Below are positions 1 through 11,948 of a stretch of DNA of 64,000 bases, piece after piece. The notes beneath the pieces are model-generated. The model searched no databases. It saw nothing but the letters and a program-made list of their open reading frames with translations, and was not told where the DNA came from. The stretch comes from Rotaria sordida. Its lineage: Eukaryota > Rotifera > Eurotatoria > Philodinida > Philodinidae. Position 1 is the stretch's first letter, and each line of letters begins with the position of its first letter. A program made the position numbers and the translations under genes. Location: NCBI GenBank assembly GCA_905250125.1, contig CAJNOL010000075.1:129410-193409 (forward strand). The letters are read 5' to 3'.

Positions 1-54
1 TAAATAATAATTTAATATGTTTTTTTATGTATCTTTATTTTCTTTTGTTTATAG

Positions 55-534
55 TCGAACAGATGAAGAACGTTTAGCTGCAAGTCAACTTCATGTATTT
101 ATTGATATAATTAATGAAACAGTTGGTGATGCTCTAGCTGATTTATTAGCAACAGAAGCTATTCTTTGTTTAATGAATTTATCTATAGAAGGATGGTTAC
201 ATTTATATAATGATTTACCACAACGACAATTAAAAGTAGCAATTAAAGATCGAACAATGATTCAAACAACAGATGCTGAACGACGTTGTATTGCTCCTGC
301 TCATTTACAAGATTGTATTGATGAACTTGTGTCGAAATATTCGTCAGGTCGTTCATTTGTTCGGTAAAAAACGAAAACAAAATAGTAATTTTTTTTATTC
401 TTATTAATTATTTTTTTTTAAGACCATCAGGTACGGAAGATATTGTACGTGTTTATGCTGAAGCAACTACACAAGTTGATGCAGATAAACTTGCTGATGA
501 TGTACGAAAAATAGTTGAAGAACTAACAAAATGA
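55..534 (+). CDS. PGM3: Phosphoacetylglucosamine mutase, C-terminal exons (partial)
   Basis: Converts N-acetylglucosamine-6-phosphate to the 1-phosphate, the step before UDP-GlcNAc, in the cytosol. Two exons are visible: 55-363 (acceptor TTTATAG at 48-54) and 423-534, joined across a 59-nt intron (364-422). The reading frame crosses the junction to give the family's phosphate-binding motif RPSGTEDIVRVYAEA; upstream are LPNRQLKV-like (LPQRQLKV) and TTDAER motifs, all as in animal PGM3. Stop TGA at 532-534; an AATAAA lies at 837-842. The 5' part, including the catalytic serine and metal site, is outside the window. The protein ends about 20 residues after the RPSGTE domain, shorter than the mammalian tail. 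Confidence 0.96.
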
Positions 535-3500
535 ATTTTTATTTATTGATTCCACTTAATATTTGGTTAAAAACTATTCTTAAGATAATTTTTCAGATGA
601 AAATTTCTTTTCTATATTATTTAATATGCTTATTCAGTCCGTTTTTTTGGTATATTTGGGGAAAAAAAATATACAATGCTAATCGTTTAATTCATATAGT
701 TATATTTTTCAAGAGTAATAGCATTTCATTTATATACAGTCTTGGAAGATTTCTTTTAATTACTATCGTCGGCTACTAATTCTTATGAATATTCGAGATG
801 ATTACAAGATAACGAAATACATACAATTCAAAAAAAAATAAAATTTAATTTGTAATTGTCGATCGAAAAATTTTTTATATTCGATGATTGTTATCACTTG
901 TTATCAATCATTAGCAATACTTTAACTAGACATAAATAGGTGTTTACAAAAAAAAAACCATGCACATTTTGTTCTACAGATATTATCTTATATACATGTT
1001 CCATTCGAATTAGAATGTATTCGTCAGTCTCGTATTTTAAACGAAACTTAAATCGTTATGACTAAGCATGAATATAATTAATTTACTTTCTGCTTGATAA
1101 AATTTGTTAATTGTTGTTAGAGGACCCGTATACTAGCTAACTATATGTCTTTTTCCCATTGATAAGACGAATATCATGTCATGGTTCTTTGTTTTCCAAG
1201 AGAGTTTAAAAGTTTCTTGTATTTGATTGATTGATTTTGCATTGTTTCTAGTTCTGTACTTTTTTCATTGACATTATATAATTGTTTGTAATACAAATTT
1301 CAATATTTTTTAACTTCTTTATCTGAATAATGTTCATATTCAACAATTTCTTGGAAATTTTTTGTTTCGAATATAATATTTTATGATTGATCAAAGATTC
1401 TTATTATATTCACATCTAAAATATTATCTGAGTACTCGATTGTTCATAATATATTACTATTAATGAGTTGTCAAAGGAGACAATTAATGCGTTGGCTAAC
1501 ATAAAAAACAACAGGTAATTTTTCAAGCATATAAATATAATGAGAATCATTAAACTTCTATTTCAAGGTAAAACATATAGCACATCCTTATTGGTAAAAT
1601 GATTACATTTATAAACTTCACTCATTTTTCATACGTACATATTTCAAATACTTATTTTAACTTGTTGATCAACAATGACTTGCATTAGTTAGGTAGTGTC
1701 TTAATAGTTAGTTCTTAGAGGAATACCTCTTTTACGGTGAATAGTACAACTAGACTGTATGGCTTTGTTTTAAAAATGTAATATTCACATGGGATGAGTT
1801 TGTTAAGGGTAAAGAAGACAATATGATTATAAAAATATATACTAAACATAAGAAACAATACAGTTATCTATGACTATTATGTTGTATAAATATCGAAGAT
1901 TCATTTCGGACAAAAAAATAACGTTTGTAGTTGTTTTAAGAAATAGGAAAACGATCTTAAAATAAAAAATTAATTGTGCAAGTTTTTTGCAAATATTTAT
2001 ATGTCAATTGAAGATAACAGAGATGTCTAACGAAGTTATTACATCCCTTGTGATGTTGCTTGTTGAGCTTATTTACTGGATTCTTGATCATTTCGTGATG
2101 CATATATTCGTCGCAAATGCGATCATTGATATCTGTTATCAATATGAAGTAAAATCTGAATGTTTCTTCCAGGATCTGTCAATTGATTCTTCTTATCGAA
2201 ACCAATCCAACATAATACATTTACGATAGTTATTAAGATTGCTTCAAAATTCTTTCACTCGAACAAATTACCGAATATTACAACGTATTAATCTATGAAG
2301 ATACATTGTATCTTCTTGGGTACCAATTGAAAATCTTGCATATCTCAATGATATTGCATTTAGATCATTGCAAAAGCTGACTATGACCAACAAGAGGGCC
2401 ACTGATCAATCACTGTCATGTTTAAGTTCCACGCTAAAAAAATATTATTGTGATACAAATTCCCGTAATTTTCTATTTCATATTCATCTTTATACTTTAA
2501 TGCAGATACTTAACACTGGATTTCGAAAACAAGACCCTACATAGTAAAACCAGGCAATTTATGTTCAATGTCTTAAAGACTACTACAATGAGTAGTTCCA
2601 CTATTCTTTCATCTCACGAGGAAACCTCTTCAACTGTTAAAAAAGCTTTTGAACTCAAATTCCGTTCACAAGTGGGTGATGTATAGACTAGAAAAATCCT
2701 AAGAGGATATAGACGCAAGTTGTGATTTGGCTGAGATATTGACATTTTACTGTAATTATCCTGAAGCACTCTACTTTTCCAAAATATCCATACATAACAC
2801 TATTTATATAGAAAAGCGTCCTTCTACTGACACATTGGTATTTTGAAGATGATTTGTCCAAAATTACTGAAACCTTGTCGGTAAGCTAATCTGATTGATG
2901 CTTTGACGTAGGCAAAGTTTCAGGTCAAAAGTCGAAACTTTGATTTTACCGGAAAAGTACAGTAAAATAGCAATACCTCAGCCAAATCGCGCTCATATTC
3001 TCTTAGAATTTTTCTAGTCTATACATCGTTTACTTGTGAACGAAATTTGAGCTCAAAAGCTTTTTAGCACTTGAGAAGGTTTTCTCCTCGTTCGACGTAA
3101 TAATATCATCTTTGAACAAGCATTAGGTTTATTTAATGCACTAGGAAATAATACAGTGAGATAAATCTTGTGTCATACCGTCCGTCTCATACTTAGTCTT
3201 GTGATACGAATGCTTACATCAATATAGAAACAAGTACAATGTTGGAAGTTAACAATAATTATTTCAATGCTAAAGAAGTGAAATACTTATGTCATGCACT
3301 AGGATATAATACAACTAGGTAAGTTTCTCACTCATATTTATTATTATCCATCAATATCGACACCAAGTATATTAAATCGTAAAAGTAATCCCATCAGATC
3401 TGATTTAGCACAATATCTAACTAAACCTTCAAAATATAATATAGTACGATTAATTCCTAGCCTTTCTATTTCGTGTTTATATTTAACAAGATCTAATTTT

Positions 3501-4040
3501 CCCTGAAATTACATCGACGACCAAAGAATAAAATATCTTGAAAATGTCTAATGGAATATTACCGTGAAACACATTATCAATATAAACACGCATCACATTA
3601 GATTTTCATAACAACAAAATTAAAGAAAATCGTTTTTCATCGTGCAATTCATTACCAATGATTGACTTGAATCGTAGATTTTTTTTTTTTCATAATCAAT
3701 ACAAATTCTTTCTTTGCCTCACTATAGTCACAATTTATGCCCAATTAATCCTAGAATTTCCATGACCACTCAATAGACGCTCAAAATCATATTTGTCTGT
3801 TATCAAAAAAACCACATTGCTTCAGCTGATGTAACAAAAAGTTCTTCATATTCAATTCAAATAAAATATTTTTCTTTTCAACTTCACAGTTGTTTCCTTT
3901 TTTTTATTCTTGTATTTTTCAATCATCCATGAAACAAAATCATATACAACAAACAAAAAACAAAACATAGTTCATCGACAAGATTGAAATCATATTGTTG
4001 ATTGATGGCCATTGTATTGTTTCAATTGGGATGAAATTGT
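535..4040. other. Intergenic, PGM3 3'UTR and repeat-bearing spacer
   Basis: About 3.5 kb with no convincing gene. It holds the PGM3 3'UTR with its poly(A) signal at 837-842, one imperfect inverted repeat (2617-3092, listed separately), and a TTTATT at 3903-3908 that serves as AATAAA for RPL41 on the minus strand. Short ORFs around 1960-2230 overlap on both strands, lack gene-like composition and are not supported. Confidence 0.6.
2617..3092. repeat. Imperfect foldback element (inverted repeat)
   Basis: Left arm 2617-2754 and right arm about 2958-3092 are imperfect reverse complements. Shared blocks include TCTAGTCTATACATC, CTCAGCCAAATC, TTTGAGCTCAAAAGC-like and CTTCTCAAG-like stretches. The centre carries GGCAAAGTTTCAGGTC, which recurs in the 51.7-52.3 kb foldback, so the two may belong to one family. 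No target duplication was found. Confidence 0.7.
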
Positions 4041-4178
4041 TTATTTCGAACGCTCACGCATACCTAAGAAAAAAACAACAACAATAATTTAATCAAATTA
4101 TTTTTTTTTTTATCTAAACTCACGTCGGCGTTTACGTTTCAAACGACGCATACGTTTCTTACGCCATTTAGCTCGCAT
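4041..4178 (-). CDS. RPL41: Ribosomal protein eL41 (60S subunit)
   Basis: Smallest protein of the large ribosomal subunit, almost entirely Arg/Lys. Minus strand: exon 1 4178-4124 (ATG at 4178-4176) and exon 2 4063-4041 (stop TAA), joined across a 60-nt intron with donor GTGAGT and acceptor TTCTTAG. Joining gives 25 residues beginning MRAKWRKKRMRRLKRK and ending in RSK, essentially identical to animal eL41. A TTTTAG at about 4207-4213 (read on minus) just upstream of the start suggests a further 5'UTR intron. TTTATT at 3903-3908 is the likely poly(A) signal. Too short for ordinary ORF calling, so easily missed. Confidence 0.95.
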
Positions 4179-4596
4179 GATTGATCAGTCAAAAAATGCG
4201 AGAAATCTAAAATTTAAAAAAATTTAAAAAAAAATAAAACCCTATAATCGATTGTTGATACCAAACAGAAAAAAGTAAACGACTAAATAATACTAACGTC
4301 GCTAAATGGATATGTTGGAATAATAAGAAAAACGTTTCATTGGTCTCTACTACATGACTTGTTGTAAATTTTTAACCTCCATTTCGTTACGAAGAAACAT
4401 TTATGCATTATGCTAAATTTCTTTAATTTTTTTTTTGTTTTATTCTAAAAATTTAAATAATAAAATAAGAAAAAAGAAAATTTCATTTATATAAAAATCA
4501 AGTTTATTTTATTTCTATATTCCATTGTTCGCGCCTGCCGATTTTAATCGTCGAACTATGTTTTAAAATAATAATTTTCATTTCATTTTCATCATC
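4179..4596. promoter_or_regulatory. Divergent promoter interval between RPL41 and the cyclin
   Basis: The start codons of RPL41 (-) and the cyclin (+) are 418 bp apart and point away from each other, so both promoters must lie here, unless the RPL41 5'UTR intron reaches further. The interval is A/T-rich with homopolymer runs and one GC-richer patch around 4530-4556 (TTCGCGCCTGCCG). No TATA box is clear. Confidence 0.6.
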
Positions 4597-7500
4597 ATGC
4601 GTTCATCAGTCAAAAATTCAACAGTTCATATGTCTCGTCCAACAAAAACTTCATTAGCACGTCAATCAAAAATTCGAAATTCAATATTAATTTCTTCAAC
4701 AATAAATACAACTAAATTAAAATCAATTCAAAATTATCAACAAAATAAAGTTGAAAACGATTTACGAACAATTAATCTTATAAAACGTATGGGGACAATA
4801 TCAAAAAATAATATTTTATTTAAACGACGAAAATTATCTAATAAATTAACTGCTATTGTATCAAGTTCTTCATTAGATAATTCAATAGGTGGTGATAAAG
4901 AAACATTAAAACAAGTTGTAAGTTCTTTTCTTTTTCATTTTTTTTTTCGTTACGAATTTTTTATAAAGATTGTTGCTTCATTAACTGAAAATGTTAAAAA
5001 AATAGATCTTATGGAATCAAATAATAAAGAAAATTATTCATTAAAATATCTAACAACATATAAAAAAGATCCAATTCCATTACTTAATAATTATCTTGCC
5101 GAACAAATCGATATTGAACAAATTGAATTACCATATAAAAATGAAATTTCAATATTAGATGAAGATAATGAACCTATTGATCCATCATATGCAATGGATT
5201 ATATTGTTGATATAATGAATTTATTATATACATTAGAAAAAAAATATTCTATTCATTCATCATTTTTAACTAATCCATCATCAACAATAATAACAAATTT
5301 ACATGGAAGTGCTATACGACCATGGAAATTTACAGCTAAACATCGATTAATTGTTGTTGGATGGATTATACAATTATTTTATACAAGATTTCATCTATCA
5401 CAAGATGCTATGCATCTGTAATGATTTAAATATTGTTTCTTTTTTTGTTAAATAATATTTTTTTTATATCTTTTAGTTGTATTGGTTTATTTGATCGTTT
5501 TCTTCAACAATGTATTACATCTACAAGTGGAAACAATCGATTTGTAACACAAAAAAATTTACAATTAATGGCTGTGGCTACATTTCTTATTGCAGCAAAA
5601 TTTGAAGTAAGTTAAAGAGTTTTCTTTTTTTTTTTTTGGTGCGAAATAAAAGAGTGATACTTTGAATTTTAATATTTCGAAATATATCCAATTGTTAATC
5701 GTCGATCGAGGTAATATTTTGCTCATAAATAGGACTCAGTTCTTAAAGGAACCTTATAAAGATATGACTGTTGTGTTGAATTTTCAGCTTATAGTAAAAT
5801 ATTTTTAGAAAAATTTTTCATCTGAACTTTTGCCCATATGTACTCTATAAAGTTTCAGTTAAAATGGATGATTCCTTCTCGGAATATTGAATATTCGAAA
5901 AAAAAAAATTTATAAAGACAACCTTACTTCAATATGTTGAGAAGCAACTATTTGATTTGGCTGAAACTTTTACGATATACTCAGGATCAACGGTTATACT
6001 TATGTGCAAAATTTAATTTAGATTGGCGATTAACAATCGGATATATTCCCTTGTAAGCGAAAACTCTTAATTTATTAAGCATCGAGTGATGGAAAAGTGA
6101 ACACCAAGAAAATTTATGTACGCTGACTTTTTGAGAGTAGCCCGTATATAGTTAAAATCTTGATCCTTCACTCGTTCGGATCCACGAAAAAGTAGACCCA
6201 CAGTTCTCTGCATCTAATGAAATGTGAAAATAAGAATTTTTTCGAGAAAAGAATATTTATGCTAGAGCTTATTGTGTAGATTCGAGCCTGGAAATTTTCT
6301 GTTGATTGAGACCGATTCAACAGGTACTATTCTGAAAGTAAGTATCAACTAGAGTTCCATCTGGAACAAGCTTGGGTTGAAAAGTCGGCTGACTGCAGGA
6401 AGCAACATACAGTTACGTGCCATCTCATCATAGATCTGTTGGCGTAGGCATTGAGGCAGCTACGATCATTAAATTAAAAGTGTAGTTGTTCATTTAGGCA
6501 ATTGTTGTCATAAACGAACAATTTTTAAGTGTGCAATTGTCATATTACACGAAAATATCAAAACAATTCTATATGACATCTGCTATTTCAATATCTTAGA
6601 CTTACATGGAGGAAATCATAATAAATATCACTCACGTTCAGTTATGTTCACTCAACTGGTCAGTTAGAGATAATTAATCTGAATCATCCATAGCAATATA
6701 AGAAAACTATCAGCTGTTAATTATCATTTTTGAGATTTTTTTATATCTGTAGAACGCTGTTGAATTTCAAAAAACGGATTTCACATGTGCACTCGCCAAG
6801 GTTTTTTTCAACTCAAAATCATACTTGAGAGTTGAGTACGAATGGCTGACTTGAAATGTCACTCATACGTCGAGAAGAAAAAAACCTGGAAAGCAGTAAG
6901 TTAGCAGACTACATTTTAATTGTAACTGAACTCTTATCTTCTACCTTCCTATCGATTGTGAGATTCAGATTGAAATATTTCATTAAGAGTACGGTCCGAG
7001 TCCGAAAAAGTTTAATGAATCGAGCGCGTATCCAAAATATTTAAATCCAATATGATGACTCATGTGTATATGATAACTTTCTCATCTCAAGTAGCAAAAA
7101 TTTAAAGCCTTTTGATATACGATGCATTTTGACTCAATTCCTTGCTGCAATAGAAGATTTTGTGCCTTCTGCTATATCGAAGCATACAAATTTGTAAGAA
7201 GATCTTCTATAGAGTACTTTATAGAAACAATATAATGGAAAATTAAATACAATGCTAGACTTTTCATTATACTGCTGAATGAAAAATAAATTTTATAGAG
7301 TTGTTAATATCATATCAACCTATAATAAATTATTTTTTAATTTAATATAACTAAAAAAATTCATTATATTATATTCACAGGAAACTCATCATCCGTCCGT
7401 CGATGAACTTGTTTATGTTACTGATCATACGTATACAAATGATCAAGTAAAAGAAATGGAAAAGAAAATTCTTCATGAATTACGATTTGAACTTAATCGA

Positions 7501-7992
7501 CCTACAAGGTATATAAAATTATTTTATTTAAAATATAAAATAATATTCATATTAAAAAATTTTAGTCTTCAATTTCTCCGTCGTTATTCATTTATTTCAA
7601 GTGCTAGTGATGAACAACATGCTATTGGTAAATTTCTTATTGATATGTCATTACTTGATATATCTTGTATTGATTTATCACCATCACTTCTTGCTGCTAG
7701 TGCAACATATATTGCACGTTATATTCTTAATCAAAATCAATTATTAACATTTGAACAATGTTGGCCTTATGATTTACAAATTCGTTCACCATATAAAACA
7801 TTTCAATCATTATCAAATGGTATTCAAATTCTAGCACAATGTATTAATAATTATTTATCTGGTAATAATTCAAAAGAATATGAAATAATTATTAAACGTT
7901 ATGAAAATGAACAATTATTAAAAGTTAGTTTATATTGTGTACAACAACGAACACTTATAAATAAATTAGCAAATGAATTATTAGAAAATTAA
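4597..7992 (+). CDS. Divergent B-like (mitotic) cyclin
   Basis: Regulatory partner of a cyclin-dependent kinase at G2/M. Five exons: 4597-4917, 4969-5417, 5477-5606, 7381-7508, 7566-7992 (484 aa). The N-terminus is basic and low-complexity, with a KEN box (NNKEN, near 5026-5034) and a minimal RxxL (RRKL) as APC/C degradation signals. The cyclin box follows: HRLIVVGWIIQLF (a degraded MRAIL helix), LFDRFLQQC, LQLMAVATFLIAAKFE, then VYVTDHTYTNDQV, and the second fold starts with RPTSLQFLRRYS as in B-type cyclins (RPLPLHFLRRAS). The 51-nt and 57-nt introns are stop-free and multiples of three, so unspliced RNA would still be in frame. The third intron is 1.8 kb and carries repeat fragments. AATAAA at 8228-8233. 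A-type cannot be fully excluded. Confidence 0.9.
6118..6212 (-). mobile_element. Fragment of the hAT-like MITE family
   Basis: Inside the long cyclin intron. Its reverse complement reads AGAGAACTGTGGGTCTAC, then CGTGGATCC, GTGAAGGATCAAG and GGGCTACT, in the order of the left half of the element at 28033-28366. The right half is missing. Intronic repeats of the same kind may extend to either side. Confidence 0.65.
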
Positions 7993-8763
7993 TGATTCGT
8001 TTTTTTTTTGTTCTGTTTGTGATTCAATCATCATTGATGATGATGATGATGATATTTGTATTTTTCTGTGCAATCGAATCAGGTAGACATATGTGATCTG
8101 TTTTCTTTTTTTTTATAATCATTAGGTATAGTCATTTTTTTCTTATTAGTAAATTGTATCTGTTTATTTTTCTTATGTACTTGTATGCTCTTTTTTTTCT
8201 TTATTTTTTTTTTCACAAATGGTATAGAATAAATAAATCAATTTCAAAGAAACTATTCAGTATTTGATCAAGTTTGAATAGTTGAATGTTTTGATTCTTG
8301 ATGAATAACAAAATGCGACTTGAAATTGTAGAATAGTATCCTGTACAGATAACTGTACCAGGTATCCAATCAGAACTAATTGACATCCAACAAATACTTT
8401 CATAGTCATAGTACGGTTTTTAAACTTTTATTTTATATGAAAAAGTATACTATTTAGTTTCTTCCATAAATGACAACAAACAAATAAGTGATTCAAAATT
8501 CAGATGGTATTCTTCTGCTTTTAAAATCTGGTCGATTTCGCTAACGACGATATTACTCTAACTGACATCCGCCATTTAAGTTCATATCGAATCAACGACA
8601 AGGCCTCAATGAAAATAGCGAAAACCTAAAAGAGTTCGTCTTTCCAAGGCATTTGGCGCCTAATGCTGACCAGTTTGCTGGATTTTCGACTCATTTGTAG
8701 GTAGTTTCCGAAAAATCAAATCATGAAGTGTCGATCTAAAACTTTGTCTATAGATAGGTCTAA

Positions 8764-8866
8764 TGACTCTTAGAATATCCTAAAAGTTTCAGCTGAAAAG
8801 AATGTTCAATAACTCGACGAAAGAACATTGTTTTTGACTGAAATTTTTGGAATATTCTAAGAATCA
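8764..8866. repeat. Short inverted repeat (hairpin)
   Basis: Left arm 8764-8807 and right arm 8823-8866 are imperfect reverse complements, about 44 nt each with a 15-nt loop. Both carry the TTAGAATAT / ATATTCTAA block and a TTTCAG-CTGAAA block. The same AAAGTTTCAGCT words occur in several larger foldbacks here. Confidence 0.7.
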
Positions 8867-10425
8867 ATGTGCTTGTTACTGATAACACTGAAATGGAACG
8901 CAGCGTTAGTGCCAAACATTATAATTGTAGATACATACATGAATGTTTTTTCCATCACGATAATACATATTCACCTTTTTGATAATTCATTTCCTCTTGT
9001 ATTCAGTTACTTCGTCATATGATTCATCATTATCTGTAGATGAGTTTTCATAAGGAATGAATTCTTATAGTAAAGGTGTGGGTGGATTTTAATGTCGAAT
9101 AGAACCACACTCGCCCATGTATTGAGACAATTCCCAGTCGCGTGTCCAACCAATACCCTGCGACATACTGGTAACAAGGCACTAAAAACATACTCTGCTG
9201 ACAATTAACCTAGTATACGGATGCCTCGAACTCAGTACATTCACTATGGCCGTATTATTACATTAAGTTCCATCGTATTTTGCTGTAATCCATCATTCAA
9301 TTTTACGGGCAGTTGCCTTTTCATTAGCAAACAACCATCATTTCTCGCATTATTTTCATCATTTAATGAGATGATGAAAAATAGTGCCAGTTTTCGCCGT
9401 TTTCTTGAATCTGGTTAGTGCAGTTCTAATGTAACCAATAAATCTCAATAAGGTTTTAGAAACTTCTTTTCTGAAAAATCTGTTTAAAAAGTTAATGTAA
9501 GTAGCTCTCGAATTAATTATATTCCTCAAAGAAAAGTTGAATATCTAGATTCAAATTTGTCATAAGTAATTCATATTTTGAATTCATTAGTTTGACAATG
9601 GAAACGATAATGACATCTGAACATGTTCAATATGTTTTACCTAAAATACAACACGTTCCACTGTTAATTTACTAGGATATAAATGAATAACGAATAGATT
9701 CTATTCATAATATGACTATGTAGTTAACAATTCATATATCATAGAGAATAAGAAACCAAATCAAATGTGAATGCATTCAATATCATTCTTATATTCAATC
9801 TATGTGTTTAATTGGAGTTCTTTTAACAGACGAAACAAAACGAACACACTCAGTCACCGTTGATCAAAAACAAATAATTAGTAATAAGAAAAGTGAGTCG
9901 GCATTATAATGAATGTGATTACATTGATACCAAGTTACACAAATGCATATTTATTCGATAATTAAAATCACTAAAGCATTAAATATTTATTGTGTTTTGC
10001 TTGCAGGCACTGATTGACTACCATTATTGTCATTGATTTCTCTATTTTCTTGAATGTTGATGTATATGAAACCTTACAGAGTCTAGCCATCAATTTATAT
10101 TATTGTACATATTTATATATATACAAAAATTTTTTGTTTTTCGATTCAATATAAACTATTATGATGATATGTAATCATTTTTATTCAGAGAAACAGAAGA
10201 AAGTATGTTTCTTCTGAAAAATTGATTCGATAGAAATAATGTCTTACTTTTATGCATCGCATATAACGATCTAACATGTACTTGTCAAAAGTTCAATCTA
10301 TATAAACGAGAAAAAATAACGATCCACTTGAGAAATCAACATATTGTGTCTATTCACCAGCTTGTATGCAAGAACGGTAAGGATTAATGATTGAATTGTA
10401 TATGACGACATATCAAGTTTTTTGT

Positions 10426-10447
10426 TCTCTCTCTCTCTCTCTCTCTC
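10426..10447. repeat. (CT)n microsatellite
   Basis: Eleven CT units in a row, in intergenic DNA. No further significance is seen. Confidence 0.9.
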
Positions 10448-11948
10448 AGGAGAGTCTATTTAAATGGCATTTCACAGTTATAATATATTCTTTTTGTCTA
10501 CTACAAATCAGAACGTCACGACTGAACTACTTTTGTGATAATGTAAAACGATCATTACATGAGGAAATAATAGAAAACAAAAAAATTCAGAAAAGTTCAA
10601 ACCAAGGAAGAATATTCAAGTGTCAGGTAGATTTTACATAATAACTATTTTATATGTTTCAAGAATTTTTCTGTTTGTTTTTCGAATTCAGCAGTATGGG
10701 TTAAGAACTTTAGAAGCTAACATTTAAACTGCTCAACTCGTTTATAACTTATAGGATACTATTCGAATACTCAATTTATATGTATAGTGCGCAAATCATG
10801 ATATATTATGATCGTTGTCTCATTATGTCAAAATTCGAAAAATAATCTCTAATACATGAATTAGAAATTCTGTTCTGTACAAACCAAGATGATGTATAAT
10901 AGCGAGAAATCATCTGTATGTTACATTTGGTGTTAAAGTTCTTGTTTTCTTGGTTGTTTTGATTAATTCTATCAGTTTATTATTCCCAAATACTAATTGA
11001 ATCCGGCTTTTTTTCTTTCCTCTACCGAAAAGAAGGCGAAGAAATAATAATCAAAATGATAAACCTCTTCTTCTCTTAACGACTTATTCAAGACAAGAGA
11101 AGATGTGAACATTGATTCCAAAAAATTGTAACAATAATAAGAGAAAGAAAATCGATAGAAAGACTTGGCTTCTGTTTTCTTTTTTCTTCCATATTGTTCA
11201 TATGTATATAAACAAACTATAGAAAATCAGACGTTCATTCATATGTGGTTAATATGCATTTTTGGGAATAAACAGAACAACAATTAATTAGTACTTTTCC
11301 CTTGTTGTTTCTCACAATATTATATTACAATGACATTGTACAGAAATAAATGACCTATATTCAACATTGAATATATATCTCATCGACTATGTCTATCATT
11401 CTGACAAGGTCAATCTTTCTAGTCAATCGACATTGGTCAGCATTCAATTAACTAAATAAATAAATCATCATTTTCATTGATGCCGACATCATATAAACTA
11501 TCATTGTTGCTTTTTTTTTTGTCTTTCCTATTTCAAAGATAAAAAAAAATTTACTAATACTCTTCTAAACATTTATCATATAGACATTATTCATCCTAAT
11601 AGAAGGTAATTGTTTAATAATTTATCGATTGATTCTTTCATTTTTATCTATTTGTATATATATATATATGTTCAAAAGCAGGACAACAGTTTCTATCATT
11701 AATAAAAATATCTACAACTAATATAATCATTATCAATATGTGTCAATTCCCACACCCATATTCATCTTTATCATTACCCATACAAATAATTAAAAACAGT
11801 TCACTTCATTTCCTTCCCCTCCTCTTCCTCTTTGCTTTTAAATTATTGTCCATAGTAGAAAGCGTACGAGTTACATTTAATCGAATTTATATATCAAAGA
11901 ATATTCTCTTTGTAATCGTTGTTTCCAATAGATTTAATTGATGTAATT

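Larger units (their letters stand above)
7993..11948. other. Intergenic spacer between cyclin and LAR locus
   Basis: About 4 kb. Contents: the cyclin 3'UTR with a GAT trinucleotide run at 8035-8053 and AATAAA at 8228-8233, a short hairpin at 8764-8866, and a CT dinucleotide run at 10426-10447. Small ORFs near 9.0-9.4, 10.4 and 11.7 kb have no recognisable motif and no splice context. I see no gene. The LAR promoter must lie toward its right end. Confidence 0.55.

Noticed and set aside
9007..9418. Back-to-back ORFs of 65 codons
   Set aside because: No motif, no splice context and no poly(A) support; likely chance.
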